From assembly GCA_012861695.1 (NCBI GenBank), contig JAAOOA010000060.1, forward strand, positions 30,991,583 to 31,055,582: 64,000 nt of DNA. The letters are read 5' to 3'. The position numbers and the translations under genes are program-made. The DNA is from Trematomus loennbergii. Lineage: Eukaryota > Chordata > Actinopteri > Perciformes > Nototheniidae. Shown piece after piece: positions 22,490 through 33,060 of this stretch (position 1 is its first letter; each line of letters begins with the position of its first letter). Under the pieces are notes generated by a model, which had not been told where the DNA came from, did not search any database, and saw nothing but the letters and a program-made list of their open reading frames with translations.

Positions 22490-23690
22490 TGGAATGTCAC
22501 TAACAAATGAGAGCATCATATGGCTTGTCATATTAAATCCTTTATCTCGGTGGTACCCAGGAAGGTCTATGATGGTGTTACTAGGAGAGCCCAATATCAT
22601 TTGAGGTGGTACTCTGTGTAAAAGTTTGAGAACCACTGGCCATCTCACTTGCTCTATGTCACTCATACACTTGAATAAACATGTGCAAACATTGAAACTA
22701 CACCCAGGGGTTGGCAACCTTTACAATCAAAATAGCCATTTTTGTCCAGAGCCTCAAAACATATTTCTGCCTTATAAGGGGACAAGCCTATTAAGATCAA
22801 TTTCTTAAAAGTACGCTGAGTTGTGTTTTCTGTTGGAGAACGTAACATTTTTTTAGGAGAATAGAAACCACACCAAGTTGTTCTTCTTAATAATACATTT
22901 ATTTTGGGGGGCCGCCTTTCATAACACCCAAGGACACCTTACAGGGCATAGGGGCAATATAGGGAACAATTAAAACTGGATTTAGTGAGATATCAGCCGG
23001 GGTAAGACAAGACAAACAACAGTAAATGGACTACAGAAGGACACAGGGTACAGTTTATATTATTCTTGGGCTTTTTTCGACTACAAGAACTCAGCGCACC
23101 GTGCTGTGAAGTGGTAACGTATTTCAAAGGTTCTGGATTTGTTTACAAATCTAGAAACTAAATACAAAACTAGGACGATATGAAGATCTCATGTCAAAAA
23201 TAATTGTGATAAATGAGACAGAACTGGCCTGTCTGTGGGCTCATTTTATGTTGGTTTGGTTCTTCTGATAAAGGTGTGAATATCTAAATAATATACCACC
23301 ATATGCTATTGTCATTAGTTGTGTCCCTGTTCTTCAAGCTAAGGCATTGCTAAATTAACAACTCTTGGCTTACAGAGTGGTAACATGAGACCGATTTTTA
23401 TATATAAAATATAAATATTTTAATTTTATAATTTATTTTAAATATTAACAATATAAAAAATAAATGGAAATATATACACCGGCAAATATTTAATATAAAT
23501 ACCTTGTGTGTGTGTATAGCTATTGCTTTATCTGCTTAATGTTATTTTCATATGAAAGTCCATGATTATAAGTATGCAGTATCATAACTACATCTTTGAT
23601 GTTTATAAAAAACCAAACCGTTTGAAAATTGGTTGAAAATTGAGCAAGCTATGGTTATTTAAATAGTAAACCATAATGTTATGAATGAGA
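22490..23690. other. Spacer without a recognised gene
   Basis: Two motifs resemble hAT termini (TTTGAGAACCACTGG at 22,625 and CAGGGGTTGGCAACC at 22,706) but no partner ends or duplications were found. The 23,390-23,480 part is extremely AT-rich. No coding exon is supported. Confidence 0.5.
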
Positions 23691-23880
23691 GCACTGCCTG
23701 TAGCAAGATGGCGGCCATGTGCAACGTCGGTCTCCATTGGCCAGCAGCGCGGGTGAGTCATCTAGTGTTTATATATATCTTTGATTGGGACGCTACTCAA
23801 GATGGCGCAGAAATCAACTTCCGGTGAGATCGAGACCGAGGAGCGAGGAAATGAAAAATAAGAGAAGTGAAAGCAGCCAT
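23690..23880 (-). repeat. Related copy of the 18.2-20.2 kb flanks lacking both inserts
   Basis: On the minus strand this stretch joins, without the palindrome and without the 18.3-18.7 kb MITE, the same flanking words found there (CACTTCTCTTATTTTTC, CGGAAGTTGATTT, GCCATCTTGAGTAGCGTCCC, ATATATATAAACACT). It therefore approximates the pre-insertion state. One copy of the palindrome's terminal ATTGGGAC word remains, so it could also be an excision product. Confidence 0.65.
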
Positions 23881-23949
23881 GCTTGAGACCGGTCTCTACC
23901 TGACCGGAGTCACGCAGTGTGTGTCCGTCAGGAAACACGCGTTAAAAAG

Positions 23950-24415
23950 AGTTCCAGCAAACATCCACTGATAAACTGCGATGTTAACAACCTCATGATA
24001 ACCTCATATTTTTTAAACTTAGGATCGTACCTGTGGTTAGTCTAGAAAAAGGTAAATGTGTGCATTTTATTATAAAGTTGTGTATATTTACAGACTGTTG
24101 CAAAAACTAAGAAGCTTATAAACATCAGGTTTAAAACTAAAAGAGCTTTACAAAAAGTAACACAATTAAAGATGTTTGGAGTTTTATTTGAGTTATTAAT
24201 TTACATTTTTTGTCTAAGAGATGCTGATTTGAAACCGTTGTTACATACAGTTACGGCATTTCCTGTTTCTGCCGGAGAGGGGAGGCCGTCCCAAAGCTTG
24301 CCGCTGTATTTACTCCCTCCATCTGACAGGAGGGAGCCTCATTCAGCTGCGAGTGTGGCTACAGACGGAGTTCACTCCGTCACGGAGGGGTAGGGTCGAG
24401 GGAGTGGTTTGGGAT
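23950..24415 (+). repeat. Inverted copy of the 3' part of the 53.8-57.0 kb hAT element
   Basis: Reading plus, it matches the minus strand of 53,815-54,275, sharing AACATCCACTGATAAA, ATGTTAACAACCTCATGATA and GTTACATACAGTTACGGCAT. Both copies carry the same 60-70-codon frame starting MFGVLFELL, which ends differently in each. This segment lacks the terminal inverted repeat of the full element. Confidence 0.85.
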
Positions 24416-24598
24416 TGGGCCGCAGTCAGGGTGAATTATCAACATCAGGAAATGCTGCTATGTCATTTATTCACCACCAGATGGAGTCAGGATGTCTTTC
24501 AGAGGGAAATGTACTTTGGTATTCAGTTCAGGACGATGACTTTGTCCAGGTAGCCCTATCTGTTGGAAGATAAACACATAAGATTTAAAGGAGAGGTG

Positions 24599-25294
24599 TC
24601 ATGGCCATTTCCACTGATCATAATTCCATTGTTGAGGTCTACTAAAATAGATTTATACTGTGCATTTTTCCAAACTCACATTGGTTTCTCATACAGCATT
24701 TCTGTAAACTACGTGTATTCACTGAATTTCACTCTCTGCCTTTAACGGCTCGTTGTAGCTCCCAAAGCTCCAGCCCCCACCCTCCCTGTGAGCACAGTGT
24801 GCTCTGATTGGTCGGGACATTGTGAATTGCGCTGAGCTCCGTGGAGGTGTTGTTTCCTTGTTTAGGATACATAGCGAAACACAGCCAAACTCATCCTGAG
24901 CACACACAAACTCACAGCCGAAGTAAAAACAAAATTGAGTAAGAAAAAGGTTGATAAACGCTGTGCGAATGGGTCTGCAGAGAGAATTTCGCCACGATCC
25001 CAACTGTCTGTTATCAGCCTGCAGCCAGGGAGGAGAAATCAGCTGAACTGCCTGCTCCCTGCACACAGATGTGTGTGTAGGAAGTCCGTGGATTGGTCAA
25101 TTTGGACCAATCAGCGGGGGCTTAACATGACGTATCTCCAACGAGGCGTTTTGGGGAGGTATTTTTTGTGTTAGAGTTTTACTCGCTCTAGGGTGTACTT
25201 TGAGGGTTTTGACTCTGCACACCGTTTACATGCATAAAAACCTTCATAACACACAAGGGGACGGGTAATAACCGGAAAGCATGACACCTCTCCT
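24599..25294. mobile_element. TTAA-flanked MITE (AGGAGAGGTGTCATG TIR)
   Basis: TTAA (24,595-24,598) then AGGAGAGGTGTCATGG, and the inverse CATGACACCTCTCCT then TTAA (25,295-25,298). Subterminal sequences (CCATTTCCACTGATCATAAT; GAGGGTTTTGACTCTGCACA) recur at the two ends of the 38.9-41.3 kb element, which in addition carries a THAP relic. This short copy looks like an internally deleted derivative of that family. Apparent frames are non-coding. Confidence 0.9.
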
Positions 25295-25344
25295 TTAATA
25301 CGTTTAAAAAAAAAACAACGTAGGATAAAAAGGAAAAGCTCATA

Positions 25345-25500
25345 TATCAATGTTTGAAGTGGACAGTTTTTGCTCTTACTTTGTTCCCAGAATGTCTGCA
25401 GGCAGCTCGAACAGAAGCTGTGGTTGCAGCTCAGAGACACAGGATCTCTGAAAGTCTCTGAACACACATGGCAGCAAGAAGCAGCTCACCTTGTACTTCC
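25345..25500 (-). pseudogene. TRIM RING fragment
   Basis: The minus strand encodes [33 protein letters not shown] and KNCP, the first two-thirds of the same RING as in the 16.6-18.1 kb pseudogene, about 95% identical in this part. It then runs into unrelated sequence (LQTLIYELF). The rest of the RING, the B-box and all downstream domains are missing. The upstream side is interrupted by the element at 25,530-26,278. It is a dead fragment of a TRIM paralogue. Confidence 0.85.
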
Positions 25501-25529
25501 CCTCGGTTTGCCTCTTACAGTCCATTATG

Positions 25530-26278
25530 GCGCGTTTCCACTACACGGCCTCGCTCGCATGGCTGGGCCTCGTTAGGACTGGCTCACTTTATGGCGCATT
25601 TCCATTACAGTTTAGGAACTGGGGTAGTATCTATAGTAACGCAGTGTAGGCGGAGCCGTGACGTGATCTTCAGAGAACCCCAGAAAAACAACACAGCCGT
25701 TAGCTGTTAGCACTCAGAGCTCACAGCTCCTCATATATGTTCAGAAACTAGACAAAAGTTAAACAAGTACAAACCACAGACTGCCTGTGTCATGGTGAAT
25801 ACAGTCGCTGCTTTATTTATGTCTGTATAGGCCGTTGTTGTGAGTGTGGACGGTCGGAGCATTTACTGCGTTAGCTTAGCCAATCTCCATTTAGAAAACA
25901 AGCTTTTTAAAAGGTTTTTCCCCTGCCGTCTGTCTGCAGACTTGACAAAGCATTAATTCATGGTTTTTACTAACCGGTATCAGTATGTTGTTACTTCAGC
26001 ATCATTTTGAAACGTTGTATTACAATTAAATCACGGTCAAATATGTCCATCTTGTTGTAGTTGTAGCCCCCTTGCCAGCGATGCTCTCTCTAGTTTAGCA
26101 TACTCAGCCCGACTCAGCCTCGTTGTCTCTGGCCCTAGACCCGCGATTTTATGAGGCCAGAAAAACTGTGAATTAGGACCCGCCGGCCGGTACTAGGCCA
26201 AGTGGAAACGCAACCAAAGACGGGCCGCTGACGTCACAGCCCTCTTAAACCGTGCTCCGCGCTGTAGTGGAAACGCGC
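25530..26278. mobile_element. MITE with GCGCGTTTCCACTACA TIRs
   Basis: GCGCGTTTCCACTACA (25,530-25,545) and its exact inverse TGTAGTGGAAACGCGC (26,263-26,278) bound a 749-bp non-coding interior. Related internal words (GCGCATTTCCATTACAG at 25,593; CCAAGTGGAAACGC at 26,197) suggest a second nested copy or subterminal repeats. It interrupts the upstream region of the TRIM fragment. Confidence 0.8.
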
Positions 26279-26527
26279 TTGTTGGAGATCTCCCACAGTG
26301 TACTGCTGTCGAGGCTCTCTTCAACAATGTCAGCATTCGCTTTCAATCCCTCTAATCTCTTTTACTAGTTAATCATTGATAGAAATGCAGTCATCTGTTT
26401 TTATGACCAGCAGATATATTGGAAAGATGAACTTTAGAATCTGGAAGACTTTCAAGTTCTGACTCAAACATGTTTTTAACCCACTTGTTTCCTCTGTTTG
26501 ATCATCTGACCAGTGTTCAGTCTAAAC

Positions 26528-26815
26528 TTAACCCTTGTACGGTGTTCGGGTCTGTGGGACCCGTTTACATTATTTAGCTAAAGAAAAATGATATGATCAA
26601 TTATTTTTTCAAACTCACACTCAATGGCCTTGGCTCATTCTCTGTGAAGAACATTTATCAGAACACATTTTCAATGACCACCCTGTACCACCCCCCCCCC
26701 CTACACATTTATATTACATACAGGATGTTCTGACCCGGGGCTAACAAAAGTGTGTGTGTGTGTGTGTGTGTGAAATAAATAATAAATAAATAGCATGATG
26801 GGTGACCTTTAAGAG
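26528..26815. repeat. MITE end fragments and short simple repeats
   Basis: TTAACCCTTGTACGGTGTTC at 26,529 resembles one end of a common fish MITE, but no partner end is seen. A run of C at 26,689-26,701 and a (TG)n tract at 26,749-26,772 follow. Positions 26,785-26,812 (ATAGCATGATGGGTGACCTT) match the right terminus of the TTAA-flanked family of 14.8 and 28-30 kb. Confidence 0.5.
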
Positions 26816-27830
26816 AAACTCATGGCTGATGTTCAGTTGATTACTTTCCCTACATTACATCTAGATGTGTGTTACATTAAAATATGTAAAAGCAGAAACA
26901 CGTCTGGAATCAAAACAGCAAAAAAGCAGAACATTTGAAATGATACAATTTAAAATATGTTTTATTATACAGATGTTTTATGGTCCAGTGTTACTACAGA
27001 GCTCCAGAATGATTATTTACATTTTTGCGAATAAAGTGCAAAGATAGATCAAATGTTTGTCTGGAAATAAAGAGTGACATTTGAACATCAGATATTTGTT
27101 AAATTATAAACATGTTTGGTTACAGTAGTTCACGACAAAATAAAATCGAGTAAATTGAATCGACAGGCTGATGATAAAGAGTCTCTGTACAGAAACACAG
27201 ACGTCCTGATGAGACTTTCTGTCCAGTATTTCATTATTTTCCCTCGACTTCAAACTGAATTGAGGTGGAACATTTTACCTGCTTTCAGAATAAATCGTCT
27301 TCTCAGAATAAAGCACCATCTTATTTATGATTTGTTTCGTATCGCTCAGGCTGATCAGAGGATTTGTTTAAAATGAAAACTCAATCTGAACACGACTGCA
27401 GCTGATTCTCGTCGAGTCAATTTCAATCAAATCTGCTGCTGTGATGTTTGTGTTTGTCTGGAGTGCGCCACTTTTTGACACTTTAAAAAGCTGACTGTCA
27501 TTTAATCTGGTCCGTCATTACAATAATAAATGTAAGATCTAAAAATTCAATTAACTATCTTTTTCCAGAGCTTTCAGCAGCATTTCATGGACTTGCTCAG
27601 TATGGAGATCACTGTTTCAAACATCCATTTATCAATTATAGCGTCAATTAGCAGCCTTTGGACCAAGGTGTATTTGAAACTGCTCGAAAAGTCTAAATAT
27701 TTAGGAAGCAAACGGCTTGTAATGTTTCTAATCTTTAACACAAAGTGACTTGCTTTAAATATATTTAAATATCAGTCGTGATGTCGTTGTCGCTCTGCAG
27801 ACTGTTCAGAGTGAATCAGCTGTTTTCAGA
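26816..27830. other. Non-coding stretch, possible 3' UTR of the minus-strand gene
   Basis: This lies immediately downstream (minus strand) of the stop codon at 27,831. An AATAAA signal on the minus strand occurs near 26,961-26,966. No other coding segment is supported. The 86-codon plus frame at 27,116-27,376 shows no domain. Confidence 0.35.
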
Positions 27831-27941
27831 TCAGAGAGTCGTTCTGCTTTCCTCTCCGTCTCTCTCCTCGTTCTTCCACTGTGCGTTTGCTTTAAACCTC
27901 ACACTGTCTCCGTCCTCTGCTGCATTCTCCTGTTCCCTCGT
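27831..27941 (-). CDS. Last coding exon of an unidentified gene (exon C)
   Basis: A TTCATTGACAG acceptor precedes 36 codons and a TGA stop. The peptide is hydrophilic and charged: TREQENAAEDGDSVRFK, then QWKNEERDGEESRTTL. It starts in phase 0 and exon B ends in phase 0, so the two join cleanly. The charged composition suggests a cytoplasmic tail or disordered C-terminus. I see no ITIM or known domain and cannot name the gene. Confidence 0.6.
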   Translation of the reverse strand, partial: TREQENAAEDGDSVRFKANAQWKNEERDGEESRTTL

Positions 27942-28181
27942 CTGTCAATGAAACAAATACAGGACATTTAATCAAATACTTTAAAGGTTCCCTATTATAC
28001 TCTTTTTTTCATCAATATATTATAGGTCTCAGATATATACAGAGCCTGTCTCTGATTGGCTGAAACACAAAACAGATCATTGCAGCATCCCATAATCCCC
28101 TCTGTTTCAGCCCTGTTTCCAAAGTGCTGATTCTCTGTCTGTTACTTTAGATGAAAATAAGGAGCCCCTCCCCACGCCCCT

Positions 28182-29101
28182 CTGATGCCCCTTTCACACC
28201 GGCGCTTTTCCAGCTCCTGCTGGGAGCTAGAGCCTGAAAAGCGCCGGTTTTTCCTGTTCACACCGCAGCGGCGGCGCGTCATAGCTCCGGAATGCGGTTC
28301 ACTTCCAGCTCCAAAAAATTGTCGGTCCAGAGGCAAGAGCTTCGGAGCTATGACGCGGCGTCGCTTACGTCTCTTACGTCGAGGCGTGCAGGAAACCTTA
28401 CTTTGACCATCCGTTCGCTGTTATTGATCATTGTGGAGATACATGGGCTATACAGGTTGTCATGTCCGACTATCACAAGTAGAATCATAATGAAAAATAC
28501 GCCGGTAAAATGTGCCTATAGAAAACGGCTTAGCAAGTAGTCAGTTTAGCTTCGGTTGCTATGCTAACATCACCCATGTTATACCAGAGAAACTTTCATA
28601 ACAGCGTTGTGATGCCAAACAGCGTCAATTCAGACTGACACACATTCACTTAAGGGGAACTGGGGATATGTATCAGCTGCTTGTGTGACAGTCAGACAGT
28701 GAATACTTTAGAGCCGTGTGAGCTAACCCGGAGCTAACGGGAGAATACACTCCCGTTGAAGAGCAGCCAGCACTGCAGCGGTCGGTAAATGCCGCTGAAA
28801 CACATTAATAAACAATGAACCACGGCACTCTGGAGAAAAGTATAAGGTTGGAGAAGTCGTTATTTAATTTAATCTGGCTTCGTATGATTAAAAGCAACAC
28901 GATCATCGACCCGATGCAGACCCCGGCCCGTTGTTGTTGTGGGAGAAAATCAGCGACGTAAACTGTGACGTCATGACGCAGCAGCGGCAGCTCTGGGCAG
29001 TGTGAACAGAGCGGGAGCTGAAAAGGGAAACGGGAGCTGAACCAGAAAAGCTCTCGCGAGGAGCTAGAAAGTGAAAAGCGCCGGTGTGAAAGCCGCATGA
29101 G
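28182..29101. mobile_element. Nested MITE with CTTTCACACCGGCGCTTTTC TIRs
   Basis: The 20-bp word CTTTCACACCGGCGCTTTTC at 28,191-28,210 is repeated exactly in inverse at 29,073-29,092. The similarity extends outwards by about 9 bases (TCTGATGCC / GGCATGAGA type), giving TIRs of about 30 bp. The interior contains another GAAAAGCGCCGG word near 28,237 and no transposase. The TIR is related to that at 13,684-14,276. Confidence 0.8.
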
Positions 29102-29340
29102 AGAGATTTGGTTACAAAGAACACAATGGTGCTCTAGGAGGAGATTCAGGTGATAAGGTGGGGGGGGGGGGTTACCTTGGTTGGTGATTGGCTAATGGTT
29201 ACACAAGCCAAAACATCGTTATGACATCATAAAGTGGCCAAAATCTGATCAGCTCATTTTCAGACAGGTTTTTATATAAATGGATCAGGACAAAAAGAGA
29301 GAGAATCTTTGTTCCTGAAACTTTCAGAGTCTCTTTGCAC

Positions 29341-30000
29341 AGAGGGGACACATGTTGATGAAGAAGAGACATGAAGAAGAGGGGACACATGTTGATGTAG
29401 AAGAGACATGAAGAAGAGGGGACACATGTTGATGTAGAAGAGACATGAAGAAGAGGGGACACATGTTGATGTAGAAGAGACATGAAGAAGAGGGGACACA
29501 TGTTGATGTAGAAGAGACATGAAGAAGAGGGGACACATGTTGATGTAGAAGAGACATGAAGAAGAGGGGACACATGTTGATGTAGAGGAGACATGAAGAA
29601 GAGGGGACACATGTTGATGTAGAAGAGACATGAAGAAGAGGGGACACATGTTGATGTAGAGGAGACATGAAGAAGAGGGGACACGTGTTGATGTAGAAGA
29701 GACATGAAGAAGAGGGGACACATGTTGATGTAGAAGAGACATGAAGAAGAGGGGACACGTGTTGATGTAGAAGAGACATGAAGAAGAGGGGACACATGTT
29801 GATGTAGAAGAGACATGAAGAAGAGGGGACACATGTTGATGTAGAGGAGACATGAAGAAGAGGGGACACATGTTGATGTAGAAGAGACATGAAGAAGAGG
29901 GGACACATGTTGATGTAGAAGAGACATGAAGAAGAGGGGACACATGTTGATGTAGAAGAGACATGAAGAAGAGGGGACACATGTTGATGAAGAAGAGACG
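29341..30000. repeat. 37-bp minisatellite, about 18 units
   Basis: Units of AGAGGGGACACATGTTGATG + TAGAAGAGACATGAAGA are nearly identical, with sporadic GAGG/GAAG and CATG/CGTG variants. A 37-base unit without stops on the minus strand rotates through all three frames. This is why three overlapping minus frames of 218-273 codons exist, all reading the same 37-residue cycle (e.g. INMCPLFFMS). They are artefacts, not proteins. Confidence 0.97.
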
Positions 30001-30039
30001 TGAATAAGTGAATATTGCATAATAGGTGACCTTTAAATA

Positions 30040-30775
30040 TACATTCATGCTAGTTAACTTGAGTATTTTCAATTCATTCTACTTTATTTCACAGGGAAAT
30101 GTTGTACTTTTCCTGTCCAGTTTATGTGTTGATACAATTCTCCTACTTATTAATCTAAATAAAGTCTTTAAAACCCCTCTTGGATCAGCAGGAAAATGCA
30201 TCATCACAAAGCTGAAACAGGGGGGTTTTTCTTAGCAAAGTGAGGAAAGGATATGAGTTGTCTTATGACGAAGCTACAAACAAATGATACTTTTATATTT
30301 TCAATATCAATAAATGAGTATGATGCGTTGTGTAGATTAAACGACCCAACATTGTATGAAGGAGTTAACATTAGCACCACCATAAACATCTAAAAAGCAG
30401 TAATATTAATCCAGAAACAAATTAAATAATAGTAAAACACTGACAGGCTAAATACTAATACTGTGACACTTAAATACTTATTTTACTTGTAGTAGTGTTG
30501 TTTCAGGGCTGGGTAATAAATCAATATTGTGATAGTTGACACAAGTGTTTTCTGTTTGATTTAATTATCACATTTTTATTTGTCTTTCCGAGTCCTTATC
30601 TCCAGATTATTTATCAGAATGACATTGTGTTAATATTTGATGGAGCACCAATAGTGAAACCTATGATATCGTGGTAATATGGATGTGTTTGATAATGTCA
30701 AAGACTTTGAAATATGATATCACAAGCTGACTATCAGTATTTATATTGTGACACCTTGAATGCGTCTTCTTGTAC
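30040..30775. other. Intronic/intergenic, nothing recognised
   Basis: AT-rich sequence between the TTAA element and exon B. No additional splice-bounded coding segment was found. Confidence 0.45.
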
Positions 30776-30812
30776 CTGTTCAGACGCTTCCGCCCCGTTC
30801 AGAGACTTGTTC
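30776..30812 (-). CDS. Small coding exon of an unidentified gene (exon B)
   Basis: On the minus strand a TTTGTTACAG acceptor precedes 37 bases ending CAG before a GTACAAG donor. The first base completes the split codon left by exon A, and the rest reads NKSLNGAEASEQ. It ends in phase 0, matching exon C. The agreement of all three junctions argues that this is a real gene, although the exon is tiny. Confidence 0.55.
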
Positions 30813-30900
30813 CTGTAACAAACAGATTTCATTAGAAGTCTTCAGACGGACGCTGTGAGGAAGAGTGAGGAAGACCATGAGGAGTTTGTGGAGGACTCAC

Positions 30901-30978
30901 GTGTAACCTTCAGCGTTTCGCCCGATGTCAAAACTCTCCTTGTCTGAATCCTGCTCGTGTTTCTGACTCCTCTTGAAC
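30901..30978 (-). CDS. Coding exon of an unidentified gene (exon A)
   Basis: A CTCTCTCAG acceptor and a GTGAGT donor bound 78 bases reading FKRSQKHEQDSDKESF and DIGRNAEGYT. It begins after one base of a split codon and ends two bases into a codon, which exon B completes. The basic start (KRSQK) followed by polar sequence would suit the membrane-proximal cytoplasmic tail of a type I receptor, but this is only inference. No upstream exon (signal, Ig domains or membrane segment) was found to the right on the minus strand. Confidence 0.55.
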
Positions 30979-31250
30979 CTGAGAGAGGAAACACGTCGTC
31001 ATTTTAAAATGTGACACTTCTACCTTCATTCATCCAGAGTCCTGGGAGCATTCACGCATTGAGACGCTGATATTTAAACATTAAACATTCCTGAGTTATT
31101 ACCTCTTTGTTTGACTTTAGGCAAAGAGTTGACATTCAAATAAAAGGATTAGGATACACGTGTTGATTGTAAATGAGCATTGTTGGTCACTGAAATGGGA
31201 TCTCTTTTATTGTTTTTGTAGGGACAGTAAAACATTTATTTAGTGAACTG

Positions 31251-32655
31251 CCAGAGGTGGGAAGTAGTGGAGTACAAATACTTTGTTACTGTACTTAAGT
31301 ACATTGCTCTGGTATCAGTACTTTACTCCACTACTTATTTTTACTTTGACTTCTTACATGTTGAACACAAATACCTGTACTTTCTACTTCTTACATGTTG
31401 AACACAAATACCTGTACTTTCTACTTCTTACATTTTGAACACAAATACCTGAACTTTCTACTTCTTACATTTTGAACACAAAAACCTGTACTTTCTACTT
31501 CTTACATTTTGAACACAAATACCTGTAACTTTCTACTTCTTTCATTTTGAACACAAATACCTGTACTTTCTACTTCTTACATTTTGAACTCAAATACCTG
31601 TACTTTCTACTTCTTACATGTTGAACACAAATACCTGTACTTTCTACTTCTTACATTTTGAACCCAAATACCTGTACTTTCTACTTCTTACATTTTGAAC
31701 ACAAATACCTGAACTTTCTACTTCTTACATTTTGAACAAATACCTGTACTTTCTACTTCTTACATTTGAACACAAATACCTGACTTTCTACTTCTTACAT
31801 TTTGAACACAAATACCTGTACTTTCTACTTCTTTCATTTTGAACACAAATACCTGTACTTTCTACTTCTTACATTTGAACACAAATACCTGACTTTCTAC
31901 TTCTTACATTTTGAACACAAATACCTGTAACTTTCTACTTCTTACATTTTGAACACAAATACCTGTACTTTCTACTTCTTTCATTTTGAACACAAATACC
32001 TGTACTTTCTACTTCTTACATTTTGAACTCAAATACCTGTACTTTCTACTTCTTACATGTTGAACACAAATACCTGTACTTTCTACTTCTTTCATTTTGA
32101 ACACAAATACCTGTACTTTCTACTTCTTACATTTTGAACTCAAATACCTGTACTTTCTACTTCTTACATGTTGAACACAAATACCTGTACTTTCTACTTC
32201 TTACATTTTGAACCCAAATACCTGTACTTTCTACTTATTTTCCAAACAGGCTGGTTCCTTTAGTTTGAATGTGTGTTTGGTGGCGTGATCATTATTATTT
32301 AGAGTCATTGCGTGCCTATTGATTTGAACACGATCCGTGTATCCATCATTTCCTGGTCTTCTCTAAAGAAGAGGGACCAATGAAAACGTTGTCATGTTGC
32401 CGTTGTTCAGCATGGAAACATTCATTAGCTAACAATGACATTATTGTTCTATTAATAAAGGGAGGTCAGGTACTCTTTAAAACAGCTGGGAGTTATGGGT
32501 ACTTTTTACTTAAGTACATTTCAAAGCCCTCTTTCTTTTACTTGAGTAAAGAAGTTTAGTCAGTACTTCTACTTTTACCAGAGTATTTTTAAACACGAGT
32601 ATCTGTACTTCTACTTGAGTAAAGGATGTGTGTACTGTTGCCCTCTCTAGTGATG
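31251..32655. mobile_element. AAGTACA-type repeat element with an expanded internal array
   Basis: Left part: AGAGGTGGGAAGTAGTGGAG and GTACTTAAGTACATTGCTCT. Right part: TTACTTGAGTAAAGAAG and CTTCTACTTGAGTAAAGG ending near GTTGCCCTCTCTAG. The ends are weakly inverted (AGAGGTGGG/CCCTCTCT), and the outer sequence belongs to a widespread fish repeat. A second copy at 12,668-13,050 in inverse orientation lacks the expansion. No protein is encoded. Confidence 0.75.
31345..32235. repeat. 37-bp tandem array, about 24 units
   Basis: Units of ACATTTTGAACACAAATACC + TGTACTTTCTACTTCTT vary by single substitutions and one-base indels. Short higher-order blocks recur (for example units around 31,560-31,640 and 32,010-32,200). 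The orthologous position of the 12.9 kb copy has one unit, so this is a local expansion. Confidence 0.95.
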
Positions 32656-32817
32656 AAGTGACTAACCCCAGGGACATTAAAGTCAAACAGTGTGAACATA
32701 AAGAGCTCCTAGAGGAAAACGCATAATGCATTTATGAAAAATGTGTGCAGAACTTTGACATCATGCGATAGCTCTTCAGGAAAACTATTTAAGCCCTATC
32801 AGTTTATATGTGAACAG

Positions 32818-33060
32818 TGTAGTGCCGAGAGAAGGGAGTCGGAGGCGGTGCATCGAAGGTGCAAATCTGTAGTTTAATGAGCAGCAGAAATGCACATGCG
32901 GTCGGGTCGCAGCCTGAGAAGACTAGACGAAAGTGAAAGGGACACACACAGTAGGTACCCCGGAGGTACCGTCAACATATATGTCCGTGCGGAAACAATA
33001 CCCCCAACCTGTAGTTCCATGCGTGAATTATGTACCCTAGTTAAATAGTGGTCACTACAC
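32818..33060 (-). mobile_element. Probable LTR, minus orientation
   Basis: The segment starts TGTAGTGCCGAGAG and ends GGTCACTACA, with TG/CA ends and short TGTAGTG/CACTACA terminal inverted repeats. Immediately beyond 33,060 the minus strand has TTCTGGGGGGCTTG, a polypurine-like tract expected next to a 3' LTR. This suggests the 3' LTR of a minus-strand retroelement whose body is 33,061-33,970. No second LTR is in view. Confidence 0.55.

Larger units (their letters stand above)
27985..30032. mobile_element. TTAA-flanked composite element filling an intron
   Basis: TTAA (27,981-27,984) is followed by AGGTTCCCTATTATAC, and GCATAATAGGTGACCT is followed by TTAA (30,033-30,036). The ends match the family at 14,830-15,531. 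The body has been enlarged to 2.05 kb by a nested inverted-repeat element (28,182-29,101) and a 37-bp minisatellite (29,341-30,000). It occupies most of the intron between exons B and C of the minus-strand gene. Confidence 0.75.

Noticed and set aside
29199..30072. Three overlapping minus frames of 218-273 codons
   Set aside because: They are the same 37-bp minisatellite read in three frames.
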